64,000 bases of DNA from Bipolaris cookei. Taxonomy: Eukaryota; Ascomycota; Dothideomycetes; Pleosporales; Pleosporaceae. Positions within the stretch are counted from its first letter, which is position 1; the number at the start of each line of letters is the position of its first letter. Below, one piece after another: positions 34,438 to 45,800 of this stretch. The position numbers were made by a program, and so were the translations under genes. The stretch lies in contig NRSV01000003.1 of the NCBI GenBank assembly GCA_002286855.1, forward strand, positions 490,831 to 554,830. Reading direction: 5' to 3'. The notes under the pieces are model-generated. The model saw only the letters and a program-made list of their open reading frames with translations. It made no database searches and was not told the DNA's origin.

Positions 34438-36093
34438 ATGGTTACAATTACAGGTGTTGAGACGAAGGATGTGCGATTTCCGGTAAGCTGTATATACAAT
34501 TCGGGGTTTATGTTAGGGATTGTGAGGCTCATGAAAATATAGACATCCCTCGACAAGACTGGCTCTGATGCTATGAATGCCGCTGGAGACTACTCTTCAG
34601 CTTACTGCATCTTGCACACCGACTCAGAATTCAAGGGCCATGGCATGGTGAGTCCGATTTTTTGTTTTCCCACAAGTTATTCAGAAGAGTTGGATCTGTA
34701 GGACCATTGGCCCTGTGGACATGTGCTTTAGCGCAGTCCTGAACATAAAAGACACTATTTCTCATAAAAGCATATCTAAACTGCCACATATTTCTAATCA
34801 AACACCAAGACCTTCACAATCGGCCGTGGAAACGAAATAGTATGCACTGCCATCACCCATCTAGCCGACCGCATCAAAGGCCACAACCTTGACTCCCTCG
34901 TCGCCAACTGGGGCAAGACCTGGCGCCATCTCGTCAACGACTCACAACTCCGCTGGATCGGCCCCGAAAAAGGCGTCATCCACCTTGCCCTCGGCGCCGT
35001 CGTAAACGCCATCTGGGACCTGTGGGCCAAATCCCTCGGCAAGCCTGTCTGGCGCATAGTCGCAGACATGACCCCGCAGCAAATCGTCGACCTAATCGAC
35101 TTCCGCTACATAACCGACGCCTTGACCCCAGCTGAAGCCCTTGAAATCCTCACAAAAGCCGAAGCAGGCAAGAAAGAACGCCTCCAGGAAGCCCTCGACA
35201 GCCGCGCTGTACCTGCCTACACTACGTCTGCGGGCTGGCTGGGTTACGGCGAGGACAAGATGCGGAGTTTGCTCCAGGACACGCTGTCGAAGGGGTACAA
35301 GCATTTTAAGCTCAAGGTGGGAAGTGATATTGCGCAAGATAAACAGCGGTTGAGTATTGCGCGCGAGATTATTGGGTTTGACCGCGGAAACGTGCTCATG
35401 GTTGATGCGAATCAGGTGTGGAGTGTGCCTGAGGCGATTGAGTATATGAAGGAGTTGAAGGAGTTTAAGCCGTGGTTTATTGAGGAGCCCACGAGTCCTG
35501 ATGATGGTACGTTTACATTCTCTTTTGCCATCCGACCTTTTTCGCCTCTTCCGCTACCTTTCTCGGAAAAGGAATGATGAACTGACGTAAATCCAGTCCT
35601 GGGCCACAAAGCCATCCGCGAAGCCCTCAAACCCTACAACATCGGCGTCGCCACCGGCGAAATGTGCCAAAACCGCGTCATGTTCAAGCAATTCCTCGCC
35701 TCGGGCGCAATCGACATTTGCCAAATCGATGCGTGCCGTCTCGGTGGCGTCAACGAAGTCATCGCCGTGCTCCTCATGGCTGCGAAATTCAACATCCCCA
35801 TTGTACCGCATTCGGGTGGCGTGGGCCTGCCGGAGTACACGCAGCATCTTTCTACGATTGATTATGTTGTTGTGAGCGGCAAGAAGAGTGTGCTCGAGTA
35901 TGTGGATCATTTGCATGAGCACTTTTTCCACCCGAGTAGGATTGAGAATGGGTATTATGTCACGCCCATGGATCCGGGGTATTCGGTTGAGATGAAGCCC
36001 GAGAGTATGGAGAAGTTTAGTTTCCCTGGTGGGAAGGATGGGTGGTGGCAGTCTGAGGAGGCGAGGCCCATATTAGAGGGCGTGAAAATTTAA
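34438..36093 (+). CDS. lgd1: L-galactonate dehydratase (enolase superfamily)
   Basis: Four exons (34438-34482, 34543-34647, 34810-35506, 35597-36093) join to 447 residues, close to the Trichoderma LGD1 length. The sequence is recognisably LGD1: DVRFPTSLDKTGSDAMNAAG, GMTFTIGRGNEIVC, DSQLRWIGPEKGVIHLALGA. Enolase-superfamily catalytic features are the KxK motif in HFKLKVG, Mg2+ ligands in MVDANQVWS, FIEEPTSPDD and ATGEMCQNR, and the His region IVPHSGGVGLPEYTQH. It dehydrates L-galactonate to 2-keto-3-deoxy-L-galactonate, the second step of fungal D-galacturonate (pectin) catabolism in the cytosol. The other pathway genes are not in the window. A related sugar-acid dehydratase activity cannot be excluded. 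Confidence 0.92.
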
Positions 36094-36926
36094 ATTGGTG
36101 TTGAGGGTTGAAAAGTAGAGATATGATTCATTTTTCTGGTAGTACATACTTGATGAGTGAAGTGTGTAGCGTGTGCTATGTGTTTGTAGTTATAATGGAT
36201 GTCTTTTCCTAGGGAAAAAAATGGGGCGAATTCCGTGAGAAAGCGGGAAGTAGATATCATTCTTGTGTCTGAGCACTTATTGAACAATAGGTCAAGTGAT
36301 ACAAAGAGCGTACGTAACTGCTCTCGTATCAAGATGTGGACATATGCGTGTCAACTTCATCCTTGGCCCCCACAGCCTCGCTCTTTGTTCAAGTTCTTGG
36401 GTTTAGAACGGGTAAATCGTATGATATGCATCTTGATGGGTCTTCTTCTTATGAACCATGTATCTTAGACACCATCCTCTGCGATATATGTCCCCTTTGT
36501 TCCCCCAATCGGTCTCATTTCGCTCGCCAAGTTGAGAATACGAAGGATATAGTAGCCCGCAAGCCCAACTTGCTTCTCCATCCCTTAAGAATGAAGTTCC
36601 TTATTGGTTACTGTATTGTGAATATGGAGTGCTTGGTGACGGAATGGACTGAGGCACTATCGCTAGTGTTGCGTTGAATTTGGGCAATCACCTTCGTTCT
36701 CCTTGTGTTTTCCTCACCCATGTGGTAGTTACCCTTTGTACGGGTTTGTCATTTATGCTGCATGGTCCGGAAAAGACGATGATTATCCAAGATCCGCATG
36801 TACCGTTGCTAAGAAGGGTTCACCTCTCCTCATGGATTTTCAAAGATATATGGACAGCATGATACCAATTCAGAGCCCGATGCCAATCTCTCCCTCTGCG
36901 AGAACATCTTGTAGGCCACTCGCTTC
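36094..36926. other. Convergent 3' flanks, no gene
   Basis: This AT-rich stretch separates the stop of the dehydratase gene from the 3' end of the STAND/Rho-like gene. Only short unrelated open frames are seen. Confidence 0.4.
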
Positions 36927-39900
36927 TTATTTTGTTGTATGTTTCAACATATATGCTCCAACAATGTCAAACAGATCCGATGGGCCTTGGTTTTCGGATA
37001 CTGATACCTTAAAGTATGCCGACGCACCTATTCTCCTTGCCAATTTTTCACCCTGTTCACATGGTCAGTTTTTATCTCATCAACCAGATGCCCAACTTAC
37101 GTCGTGAGAAGACATAGGCATTGTACCCTGAAGGAGGTTGTTTTTGTATCCAACAAGTACTCTTGGCACATCAGGGAGATATTCTTGGGCTATCATGCTA
37201 CACTGTGATTGTTAGTTCTGATCCCTTAAGCGCAAAAGGTACAGTAAGATATAACATAAACGCTGTACCTTTGGATTTACTAGGCTCGTTGATGTCGACA
37301 CAGATCAATAACAAATGGGTGTTCCTATAAGCATCACGCAATCTTTCCTTTTTGCCCAGCGCATTGATATCCCACACATCAAGACCAATCCGACGGCCTT
37401 CGATATTGACAAATGTATTTTCGATGTATAGCATTGTATATGCTGCTGAGACTGGAATTGAGTGTTGGCCCGACATCCATGCGCTGGCAAGACATGCTTT
37501 CTTACACTGCGCATCTCCGAGCAATACTATCTTTCTCCATATAAGATCAACTAGTGTAGATAGTGCTGATAAAATGGGCGGGCCAGACATCAAACTTGCT
37601 CGGTCCCAGTTTGCTATTCTTGATTCTGCTGCGGCAAATTAACAGCACCGGATTTCCCATCTATACAGCTATTTGCATGGAGCAATGCAGCATCATGTGT
37701 CATTTTTGACAAAGAAATATAGCAAATAGGACAACGCGCGACTTCCGGATATGCTGGAGGATATTTACCCCCAGCTGTTGTATTGGCACGTGGATATGCG
37801 TCCCACCCCTCAATAGATGATCCTCTAGAATAGATTGATCCATCGTTTGATGCTGTATATGAAGGGATACTTGAAGCCCAACTTTGTATGTTGAGGGCAG
37901 GGTAGGTATGTATATCCGAGACAACGGATGGGGTGTAGGCGCTCGGCTTCCGGGCGCTCGAAAAGGTTTGGGAAGAACTTGCCACAGCACGTCGGTCCGT
38001 TTTATCACCTTTGAACGCGGCATAGGACTTCGCCAGTAGTCTTCGTATGAAGCCTTGGTCAGTGGTTTGTTCATCTCTCATGCTTGAATCCAACGCATTA
38101 TGCCGTATCGGTGAATTTTCCCCAGATGTTGACACATCACACCATTCCCTTTCAACGTAGCCGAGATTACCTGGATATGGAGGCGCGTGAAATCCCAATT
38201 CAGTGTTATATATACTAGCTGAAGGCGAGGGAGGTACCGAGGGACACACTAACGGTGTAACCAGGTTCATTCTTTTGAGATCTTCGGTTGTGTCGAGTGT
38301 AGGAGGCTGGATCTCTGGAAAACTTGGGCTCTCTTGATCAAGCTGCCTATTTTTACCATCTTTTGCTTCTATACGTGATGTTTCTGGGGAATGAGACCTC
38401 AAATGTGGGAGGGAGGCTTCGACACGTTTCTTGGGATGAAGTAGTCGGTCGTTCTCACCTCCAAACGCTACGATGTCGGTTTCTGCTTGTGGAAGAGAAT
38501 CTTCCACAGGCTCATACGGTTGTAGCATTATTTCTTCCATCTGCTTCATCGCGCTAGTAGCAATGTTTGGCTCAAGCTGTAAGTCCAGGGTGGGTGCAAG
38601 TTGTGGCTGAATGTCATCTGGATCCAAAACGGCGGACTGGGGCTCTGAAGCTGAATGCTGCAAACCTCTTACATGTCCTGAAAGTAAAGCTGCATAGGCC
38701 TCTTCCTCATCTTCTTTGCCTTCCAGTTGGCATATCTTTATCAAGAATTCCAAACAGCTTTCATAATCCGTCTGCCCTTGTTCACCTAGTTTCCTGAATC
38801 CTCGCAGGGACCGACGAGCTTGGAGGTGAGCGTCAACATAATCTTGATTCTTCATCATAAGCTCGGCGAGCTTCATAGTATCCTTCAAATAGAGTGCGTC
38901 TTTTTTACCCACTTGGCGCTCGGTGATCCGTAATTTCACTCCCATTGTTGCTTTTGCTTCGGTCAATAAGCCCAGTGCGTGATAGCAATCGGTAATATGC
39001 TCCAGTAGTTCAACCTTTGACACGCCGCAAACCGTCAAGCTTTTTGCTGTTGTGAGTGATGCATAACTTGCGTTTGAAGAAAACCTGGCTAAGCTGTTCT
39101 GAAATCGACGAACCGCACCCGTAAAATCACCCTGCCCTTGGCGTTTCTTGCCTTCTTTGAACAAAGATCTAATCATATCGTTCTCTATATCCGAATCAGT
39201 ATCTGAGTGGTACTCACTCAACACATCGCCAGTGCTAGCCTCGGGAGGGGCGGGTATGGGAGCTTCCATATCCTCGTATTCATATACGGTATTTGAGGCG
39301 AACCAGCGCAGCATAGGTTCGTTGGCGTCTTTGACAAAGATGTCGCCAAAATCAGAGCCACATCTGCCGGGAATCTTGTCGTTTGAATCTACGTTGAGAT
39401 TTGTTGATGCGGTTGACACAACGTCGGCGGCTGATCGAACACACTCCCGTAGATTGGTCATGTATTGGAGTTTGTAGTTGTCCGGGTCATTTGGATCTAC
39501 AACTATGAATTGCAATTTCTCGATTTTCGCATTAAGAAGGGCACCAAATGAGCGGAATTCATCATAGAGCTTGTCCAGTGTTGGAACAATTTTATCTGGT
39601 ATCTTTTCAGTCGATTTCTGGAAAGTCACCTGATTCCACCTAGAAGTTGATCAGTGAAAAAAATATGTGAAAGAGCAGGATCTTGGTACGCGCTCATGTT
39701 GGAAGCCACAGTAGTAGTCAGGAAAACGCCGAGGGCTATGCTCACTTACAGGATGATTGTGCTAAGCGAAAGCTGAAGTGCAGTGTGAGAAGATTGGATC
39801 TGCTCCCGATATTGCGCAATCTGCTCAGAAGCGCTCTTCAGCCGGATCAGTTTCCTTTCAGTATCGAGCAGTGATGTCTTCTTGTTGACACGGTCCAGGA

Positions 39901-40195
39901 GGTCGTGCAGCTTCTTCAGGGTGTCGGTGCCGTCGTTCAATGAGCGTGCGAGGTTTTTCCAGTGGCTACCTGTATGTCCAGTCGATTGCAAGTTTGATTT
40001 GACGTCGTCCTGGTCAATAGTCTCCTTCATAGACTCAAGTACTCGCTTGAACCCTTCAACATCGCTGAGAAGGCCAGCGAGCGTCGTATCCACGGTGTTC
40101 GCCTCATTGCGAAACTGGTTGATCAGTACAGTCACTTGGACGGAGACGTGTATGAGCGTGATTATGCTGGCGGTGATGGATAAAGGATCCGACAT
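36927..40195 (-). CDS. Helo-like/STAND N-terminal protein fused to a degenerate Rho-like GTPase domain
   Basis: Proposed five-exon model (39750-40195, 37649-39639, 37269-37550, 37101-37189, 36927-37052) gives 977 residues in one frame. Residues 1-150 (start MSDPLSITASII) match the fungal Helo-like N-terminal domain of STAND and HET proteins. A long charged and helical middle follows. Near 785-807 is a C2HC finger, CPICYISL..LLHANSC, like UBZ4/Rad18 fingers. From 813 to the end is a Rho-like fold: IWRKIVLLGDAQCKKACL, GLDVWDINALGKKERLR, HLLLICVDINEPSK, VPRVLVGYKNNL, LARRIGASAYFKVSVSENQG. The P-loop lacks GKS/T, switch II lacks DxxG, and NKxD reads YKNN, so GTP binding is doubtful; there is no prenylation box. 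If exon 2 is not spliced at 37648 (donor GTGCTG), translation stops at 37614 with 823 residues and no Rho part. Confidence 0.7.
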
Positions 40196-40427
40196 TCTCA
40201 ACTATGGTCTGTCGCAACCGAAAACGACGGTAATGGTGGGAGCGAGAGTGGGTTTGAACAGAGAAGGTTCCAGCTGGGCTGTGTCAGCTGGTGGCGCTTG
40301 AATTCAGCCTCGCAACCCGAGGCAGATCTAGCCGCCAATGAGGCAGTGATTGCCGTCATGATTGGTTTCTCATTTGAATCTAGATTTAATGGGGCTATTT
40401 GAAGGTGAAGTCTTGAGCGCCAATCAT

Positions 40428-40458
<31 letters not shown>

Positions 40459-42441
40459 AATACTAGCTACTAGAGCATGAGTGGTGTTGAGGCAGGGCCC
40501 GAAATCTGACTATGTAAGTTGTTGTCACATGACCAACGGTTCCTAGCATGGCATAACATCGTACGATGCGCTAATCTATATACGTATGCAAGAAACTCAG
40601 TTTATATACTGAACCCCTCCTGCCTCCAGATCGAATGAGATTTTGCTCAGGTCAATTGGGGGACTATGTATGACAAGCGCAGGGATGACATATCACCAAC
40701 ATTTGACGCTTTTGAAATTGCAGAAACCAAGCAAACAAGGCATCTGAGCAACGGGAAACGAAATCAACAACAAAGAGACGGTCTTATGGAGGAAAAAATT
40801 ATGCAATATTATCCAGTAACCTGAGAAGCATCGACAGCGCACTGTGAAAAGAGCTCATACTCAACTTCCAATTCTATGACCTCAAATTGCTCCTTGACTA
40901 CTACTGCATCTGGCTCTACATGTTTCCAAGCAAACTCATTCGATTTAATCACACCCGCACCTTTACCCTCCCCATATACAACGCACAACTACAAAATACA
41001 TATCAAGAACACCCAGTTTCACGCCTTCCCTCACCGTAACCCAGAACAGCTTTTCACACCCTACCCTCCACCCTCCCCTGGTCCCAGTCCTCGCGTGCCA
41101 ACCCGGCCCAGTACCGCGTATACACGCCTGCGCGCACGTGAATCAAAGCAAGCAATCAAGTCAGGAAAGGAACCCCCCCCCTTCCACCCAGCCGCCTGAA
41201 ACGAACGCCTCAAACATGCTGCGTTCTGAGGCAAACCAGCTGGTGGAGCGGCACAACGAACCCCGCCTCTTTCGGCATGAACACCTGTATTAGGAAGTTT
41301 TCAAGATGCCAACGCAGGTTCACTGGTGCGGGGCCCGGTTTTGGGTGTTCGCTGCAAGAGCGGAAGGAGGGCTGGGCGCTTATGTATCTGACGGGTGTCG
41401 TTGGCAATCTAGTTGAAACTTGGGGCCTGGGTTTGCGCGAGCTGTCAGGGCTTGCCAGAGGTGTCTTATTGGGCGGGGAGTCAAACGCGGGGTTTGAGCC
41501 TTTTTGGAGGGGGAGAGCGCAAGACAGGGCGAGGGCAGAAATGGATGGGGGAGGGGGGCTTGTGGTTGATGTTGTGTAGTGGAAAAGTGGGGAATGTGAA
41601 TTGTGGGGACGGGGGTTGTGGCGAGGGTTTTTTGTAATTATGGCGATTTTTCTAGAAGGGTAGTAAGATGGGTGATATGGTAGGGTTTATTTCATTTTTG
41701 CTTTTTGTTTTCTCATTAGAATTTAGATGGTTAGGCGTCTATGTCAGCTTGTTTGCTATTTTTTTTTCCCTTTTTGGCTAAAGTGTGATTTCATCCTCGG
41801 CCGTGCTACGTAGTCCAAACCGAGGCAACGAAGTTTTTCACGGACTACGCGGAAGGAGAGGAGATGCGACATGTCGCGACAAAAAGAGTAGTAAAATACC
41901 GGATAGCACGGGTAAGTCGATAAAACCTGAATCCTTACAGTGTTCAAGTAACGAATACTAATCCTCTCTTTTCCTTATTGTCGCATTTGAGAGGAAAAAA
42001 GGCAAGAGCCAAGAACTTGGTTATTGGACTCAATGCCTTGCACTCTTCGGTATCTTGGATACTTTGATGATAAGGTGTATTGTGTTGTGCCACATTGCGA
42101 TTTAAGGCACCCACGGCGGAGAGTCTTGTTTCGCCCAGCCGCTGTCTGTAACCCAGCGTGCATCAGAAGATGCTGAAACATGGCAAAGAGTTCTGCGCAT
42201 GATATGAATCGACTCCGAACTATCCCCCCTTCAATTAGCAGTACACATGCCAACACTTCTAGTTCTATCTACTATTGGTATGATATAAGGACGGGGGCGC
42301 GGAGCAGTTGGTTCTAGGAAAACTACTACTGGTGTGCGCATTACTCGCAAACCCCAAAATTGTTTGTTTTTTGTACATCTACTCTGAATCTTGTCCCTAC
42401 AGTCATTACTGTAAAACCAAAGAAATACACCTTGCTCCAAG
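40196..42441. other. Intergenic with long poly-G tract
   Basis: This 2.2-kb stretch has no supportable gene. It contains the G28 tract at 40428-40455 and C/T- and G-rich low-complexity patches near 41040-41180 and 41500-41580. The right end is the promoter of the CFEM gene. Open frames at 40876-41199 and 41277-41637 are low-complexity. Confidence 0.45.
40428..40455 (+). repeat. Homopolymer of 28 guanines
   Basis: Uninterrupted G from 40428 to 40455 (28 bases), about 235 bp upstream of the start codon at 40195 of the STAND/Rho-like gene. Such tracts form G-quadruplexes and mutate fast; the length may be an assembly estimate. Confidence 0.9.
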
Positions 42442-42852
42442 ATGCGCGTCGAAATCTCAATCGTTTGCTTAGCAGCAACTAGTGTCATCGCTTCGCCAAT
42501 GTCTTCCCCTCTATCGAGGAGACAAGCCGCTGGAGTTGGTGCAGGTGTTGCAGGTGTAGGAGCATGTCCCGTAAGTCGTCGATTACTATGATACAATGAC
42601 TGGATGTGTTACTAACAACGATCTGCAGATGAACTGCTGGAACGAGGCAGCAGTGATAGCGGGCTGCGATCCCAACACAGACGACGACTGCTTATGTGGC
42701 CCCTTTTTCAGCGCTGTGACTTCATGTACAGCAGGCGCGTGTAGTATTGGTGAAAATCTAGGTACGTACATATCTTTCGTCTCTGCAATGACCACATACT
42801 GATACTTCCGGACATAGCTGCACTAGACTTTTTGAACGGTCCATGCGAATAG
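42442..42852 (+). CDS. Small secreted CFEM-domain protein
   Basis: Three exons (42442-42570, 42629-42761, 42818-42852) join to 98 residues. The signal peptide MRVEISIVCLAATSVIASP is followed by a Kex2-like site (LSRRQ) and a short Gly/Ala/Val linker. The eight CFEM cysteines are all present with family spacing: C-x3-C, x9, C, x7, C-x-C, x9, C-x4-C, x15, C (GACP..NCW, AGCDPNTDDDCLC, TSCTAGACS, NGPCE). The Asp of the haem-iron-binding motif is in the DPNTDDDC loop. CFEM proteins bind haem or act at the cell surface, and some plant-pathogen members are effectors. There is no GPI signal, so this is a freely secreted form. Confidence 0.93.
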
Positions 42853-45800
42853 AAGCATAACAATGATGATGAAGAAATCATGAGAATCGCGCAAAGCGGC
42901 AGATATGAGGACGTGTACGAATACAAGATGAAGGCAGAGACCCGGGAAGCGGATACAAGCAGAGTGCTGGCTATACAACTATACTTACTGTAGCTGAAAA
43001 AAGTATCGGCAGGCTTAATAAGACCTATGTTACTAGTTTCCTATCATAATCGCGCTTTTCGTTGTAACCATAAATGAAGCTATTTTCAATGAATTGCAAC
43101 CCCACATAGATGCAGCGTGTGATGAACAACCGCATGGCAGTGGGCCATGGATAAGATGCGCGTGATATTGTATGCAAGATAGAATTACCCAATATGGTTA
43201 TCCAACACCGCAAGAAGATGATAATGCTTGTCCTGTGGGGTTGTGCGTATAGTGTCGGAATTCCAAATTACTGTGCAGTAGTGAGGACAACCTTTGACTG
43301 TAGATGTTAGTCTCCGGGGGGCGCCAAACTATCACGGACCAATACATAGCCGCTTGTCTCCACTTAATGCAGAGTTTCTCATTTGTTTCTTGTCAGAAGA
43401 CCAACCGTACTCTGTCGTAAATACACTTGCTCTTCTCGACTATATGGCGGCATAATGTAGTATATGGTAGGCATACCGTGTTCCAGAGACAAATATCGCT
43501 TCACGAGGCTCACACCCCTACGTTGGTTGGATGGACTGGGCTATAGTGGAGCCAGCCGGAGAGCACATGCAAGTTTGTGTTGTGTTCACCTTCTGTTGCA
43601 GACGCAAGTTACGAAAGCTTGCGTTGCTCACCTGACAGAGTGACTCAACAAAAAGGATTCAACAAACAGACCTGGCAAGTTCCGTCCGGCATCATGCTTC
43701 CGTAACTCAAACCTTCACCCACATAGATATGTAGTAGGTGTATATAGATGTTTCCCATTCGACTCAATGCGACTTGAGCTTCTCCCGGGTCTAGAGGTGG
43801 TGATGATGATCCCGGCGCAAACCTTCCCAGAACTAAAGGCAGATCGGCAGACTAGTTGTTCCCTGCGGCCTATGCCCGGGGCATCCTACTAGAAAATCTG
43901 TGCAGATCAATGAGGGGAGAGGACGGTGTGATTTGTGATGACAAGCATATTTGTGCAGACAGCAAGGAAGAGCGTGCTGTGGATATCATCAACTTTTGGA
44001 AGGGATGCGTGGGGGATCAGTTGACGTAAGGTTGCGCGTCTCGTGGATGATCGTTGTGCAAACTGTGAGAAGACTGCCCTGGTTCTCATCTAGGATTGAC
44101 GTATTGTGCGTGGGTGTAAAGTGGATGTTTTTGAGGCTCTGAAGTGTCTGTGATGTGTGTTTGGCTCAAGGCTGTATGATATTCGTCAGACGCTCCACTC
44201 TCTTTGCGGTCGAGTCGCCACTAAACGCTTGGCTTGTCTTTTGAAGTTTTTGCTGTCGCGTGTTGGTTGTGCGAGCAGATCTTCATGCCCAGAGGCAAAG
44301 GACATGACTCAATACGGTGAGTTTAGGCGGCGAAAGTCTCTTTGGTTGAAATGGTGGCAATATCTTTGTGCGAAAGCCCCTGAAAGCCACTGCCTCATCT
44401 CGATCGATGAGCCACAATCAACGGTGCGGGGCCCCAGAGAGCTTAACCGTGGATCAGCCGGCATCATCGGCCATGTCGGTGTTTGACGCATAACCTACTC
44501 TTTTTGACCAGACAGTCCACCATTACATCACTGGGGACTGATCGAGACCCTGAAGGTTCTAGACAAGAGACACATCATGTCAATGTCACGATAGATGACG
44601 ATTGCAGACCGGGGCGGGTGAAGAGATGGTTGTAGCACTCTGGTAGAAGTGATGGTTCCGCCTGACCGAGCCGATTGTTGTTGGCGCAAGGACCCGACTT
44701 TTGGCGGCTACGGTGTTCCGACATTGGGCGGCTGTCGCACATGGATGCTGACTGCCAAAAGCACCCCGCAAACGTACATGCTATGAAACTGTATCGCAGA
44801 CTTGGACGGTAATGCCCATGTTGTCTGAAACGGGACATGGAAAATGCCGGCATAATCGAAATTTCGAGGCTGGGGATGTGACGTCGGAGGGGGACAGTGC
44901 TTCCATGAAAGCTTCGACGAAGGCGTACCTTGCATAGCCCGAAGGAGTTGGAGCTAACAAGACGCCACCAACGCAGCAATTCAGCGGAGCCCCATTGCTG
45001 TCAGCGATGGGGTTTCCGAGATTCTCCGATGCCACGTTCCATGATCAGGAGTTGGTCCCCTACGGTGTTGGCGTGCGAATTTTTCTGTCGGCTCGGCATA
45101 GGCGTATGCTCGGAGGAAGTAACCCCAAAGCGGGGCGAGCTATTGATGGACTAGCTGCACTCAAAAATTTCTCGAACATCAGATAAGAATAGCGGAGCCA
45201 GGGTGACTATGCAGGATTAATGTGGTGTATCAGTGCTCAGGTCACGGTGGAATAAAGTGCAAACAATGGTGCATATGAAGCAAAGACGCCGCGTGATTGC
45301 GATTCACATAAAGGGCTTTCTTACCGAGGCCGTGAACGTCATCCAGCTCGGGACAGCCGGTCCGTCGCAGGGCAAAAGTCCCCACGATCTGCTCAGAAGC
45401 CAAGCACAGGGGCGGCGCCGACGACTGGGGTGCGCAAGGGCTTGAGCTGAAGATAGCCAGCAGTGGGTTATGCGGAAATGGCTTGCTCGTCCGACGTGGG
45501 CCTATACGACATGGGCAGCCCCCTTTGCGTTTGCACAGGGCGAGCCTCGGACAACGCTGACTGATGAAGAAGAGGCAGCATATGCATGTGTCTGTGTCGA
45601 TGGACCCGGGAACATTATCGGATGATTTGAGGATACATGGTCGGCAGAGATCGCCCTGCGTTGGTCTACCGACTCGACCTTCATCTGAGAGTGTCCGGGA
45701 CGATGCACAGAAGGCGGGCCGTAGTGGAGGGTAGAACAAAGTCGGCTTGATGGCACGGTGCTCGAGCCCTTGGTGCGTGTGCGTGCAGCAAGCTGCGAGT

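Noticed and set aside
37269..37590. An independent small Rho-like gene starting at the ATG at 37590
   Set aside because: That start lies only about 24 bp behind the preceding stop on the same strand, too close for a separate promoter; an in-phase splice joins the two parts. It remains the main alternative.
40876..41199. A 107-codon plus-strand open frame
   Set aside because: Low complexity with no recognisable domain and no splice partner; not distinguishable from chance.
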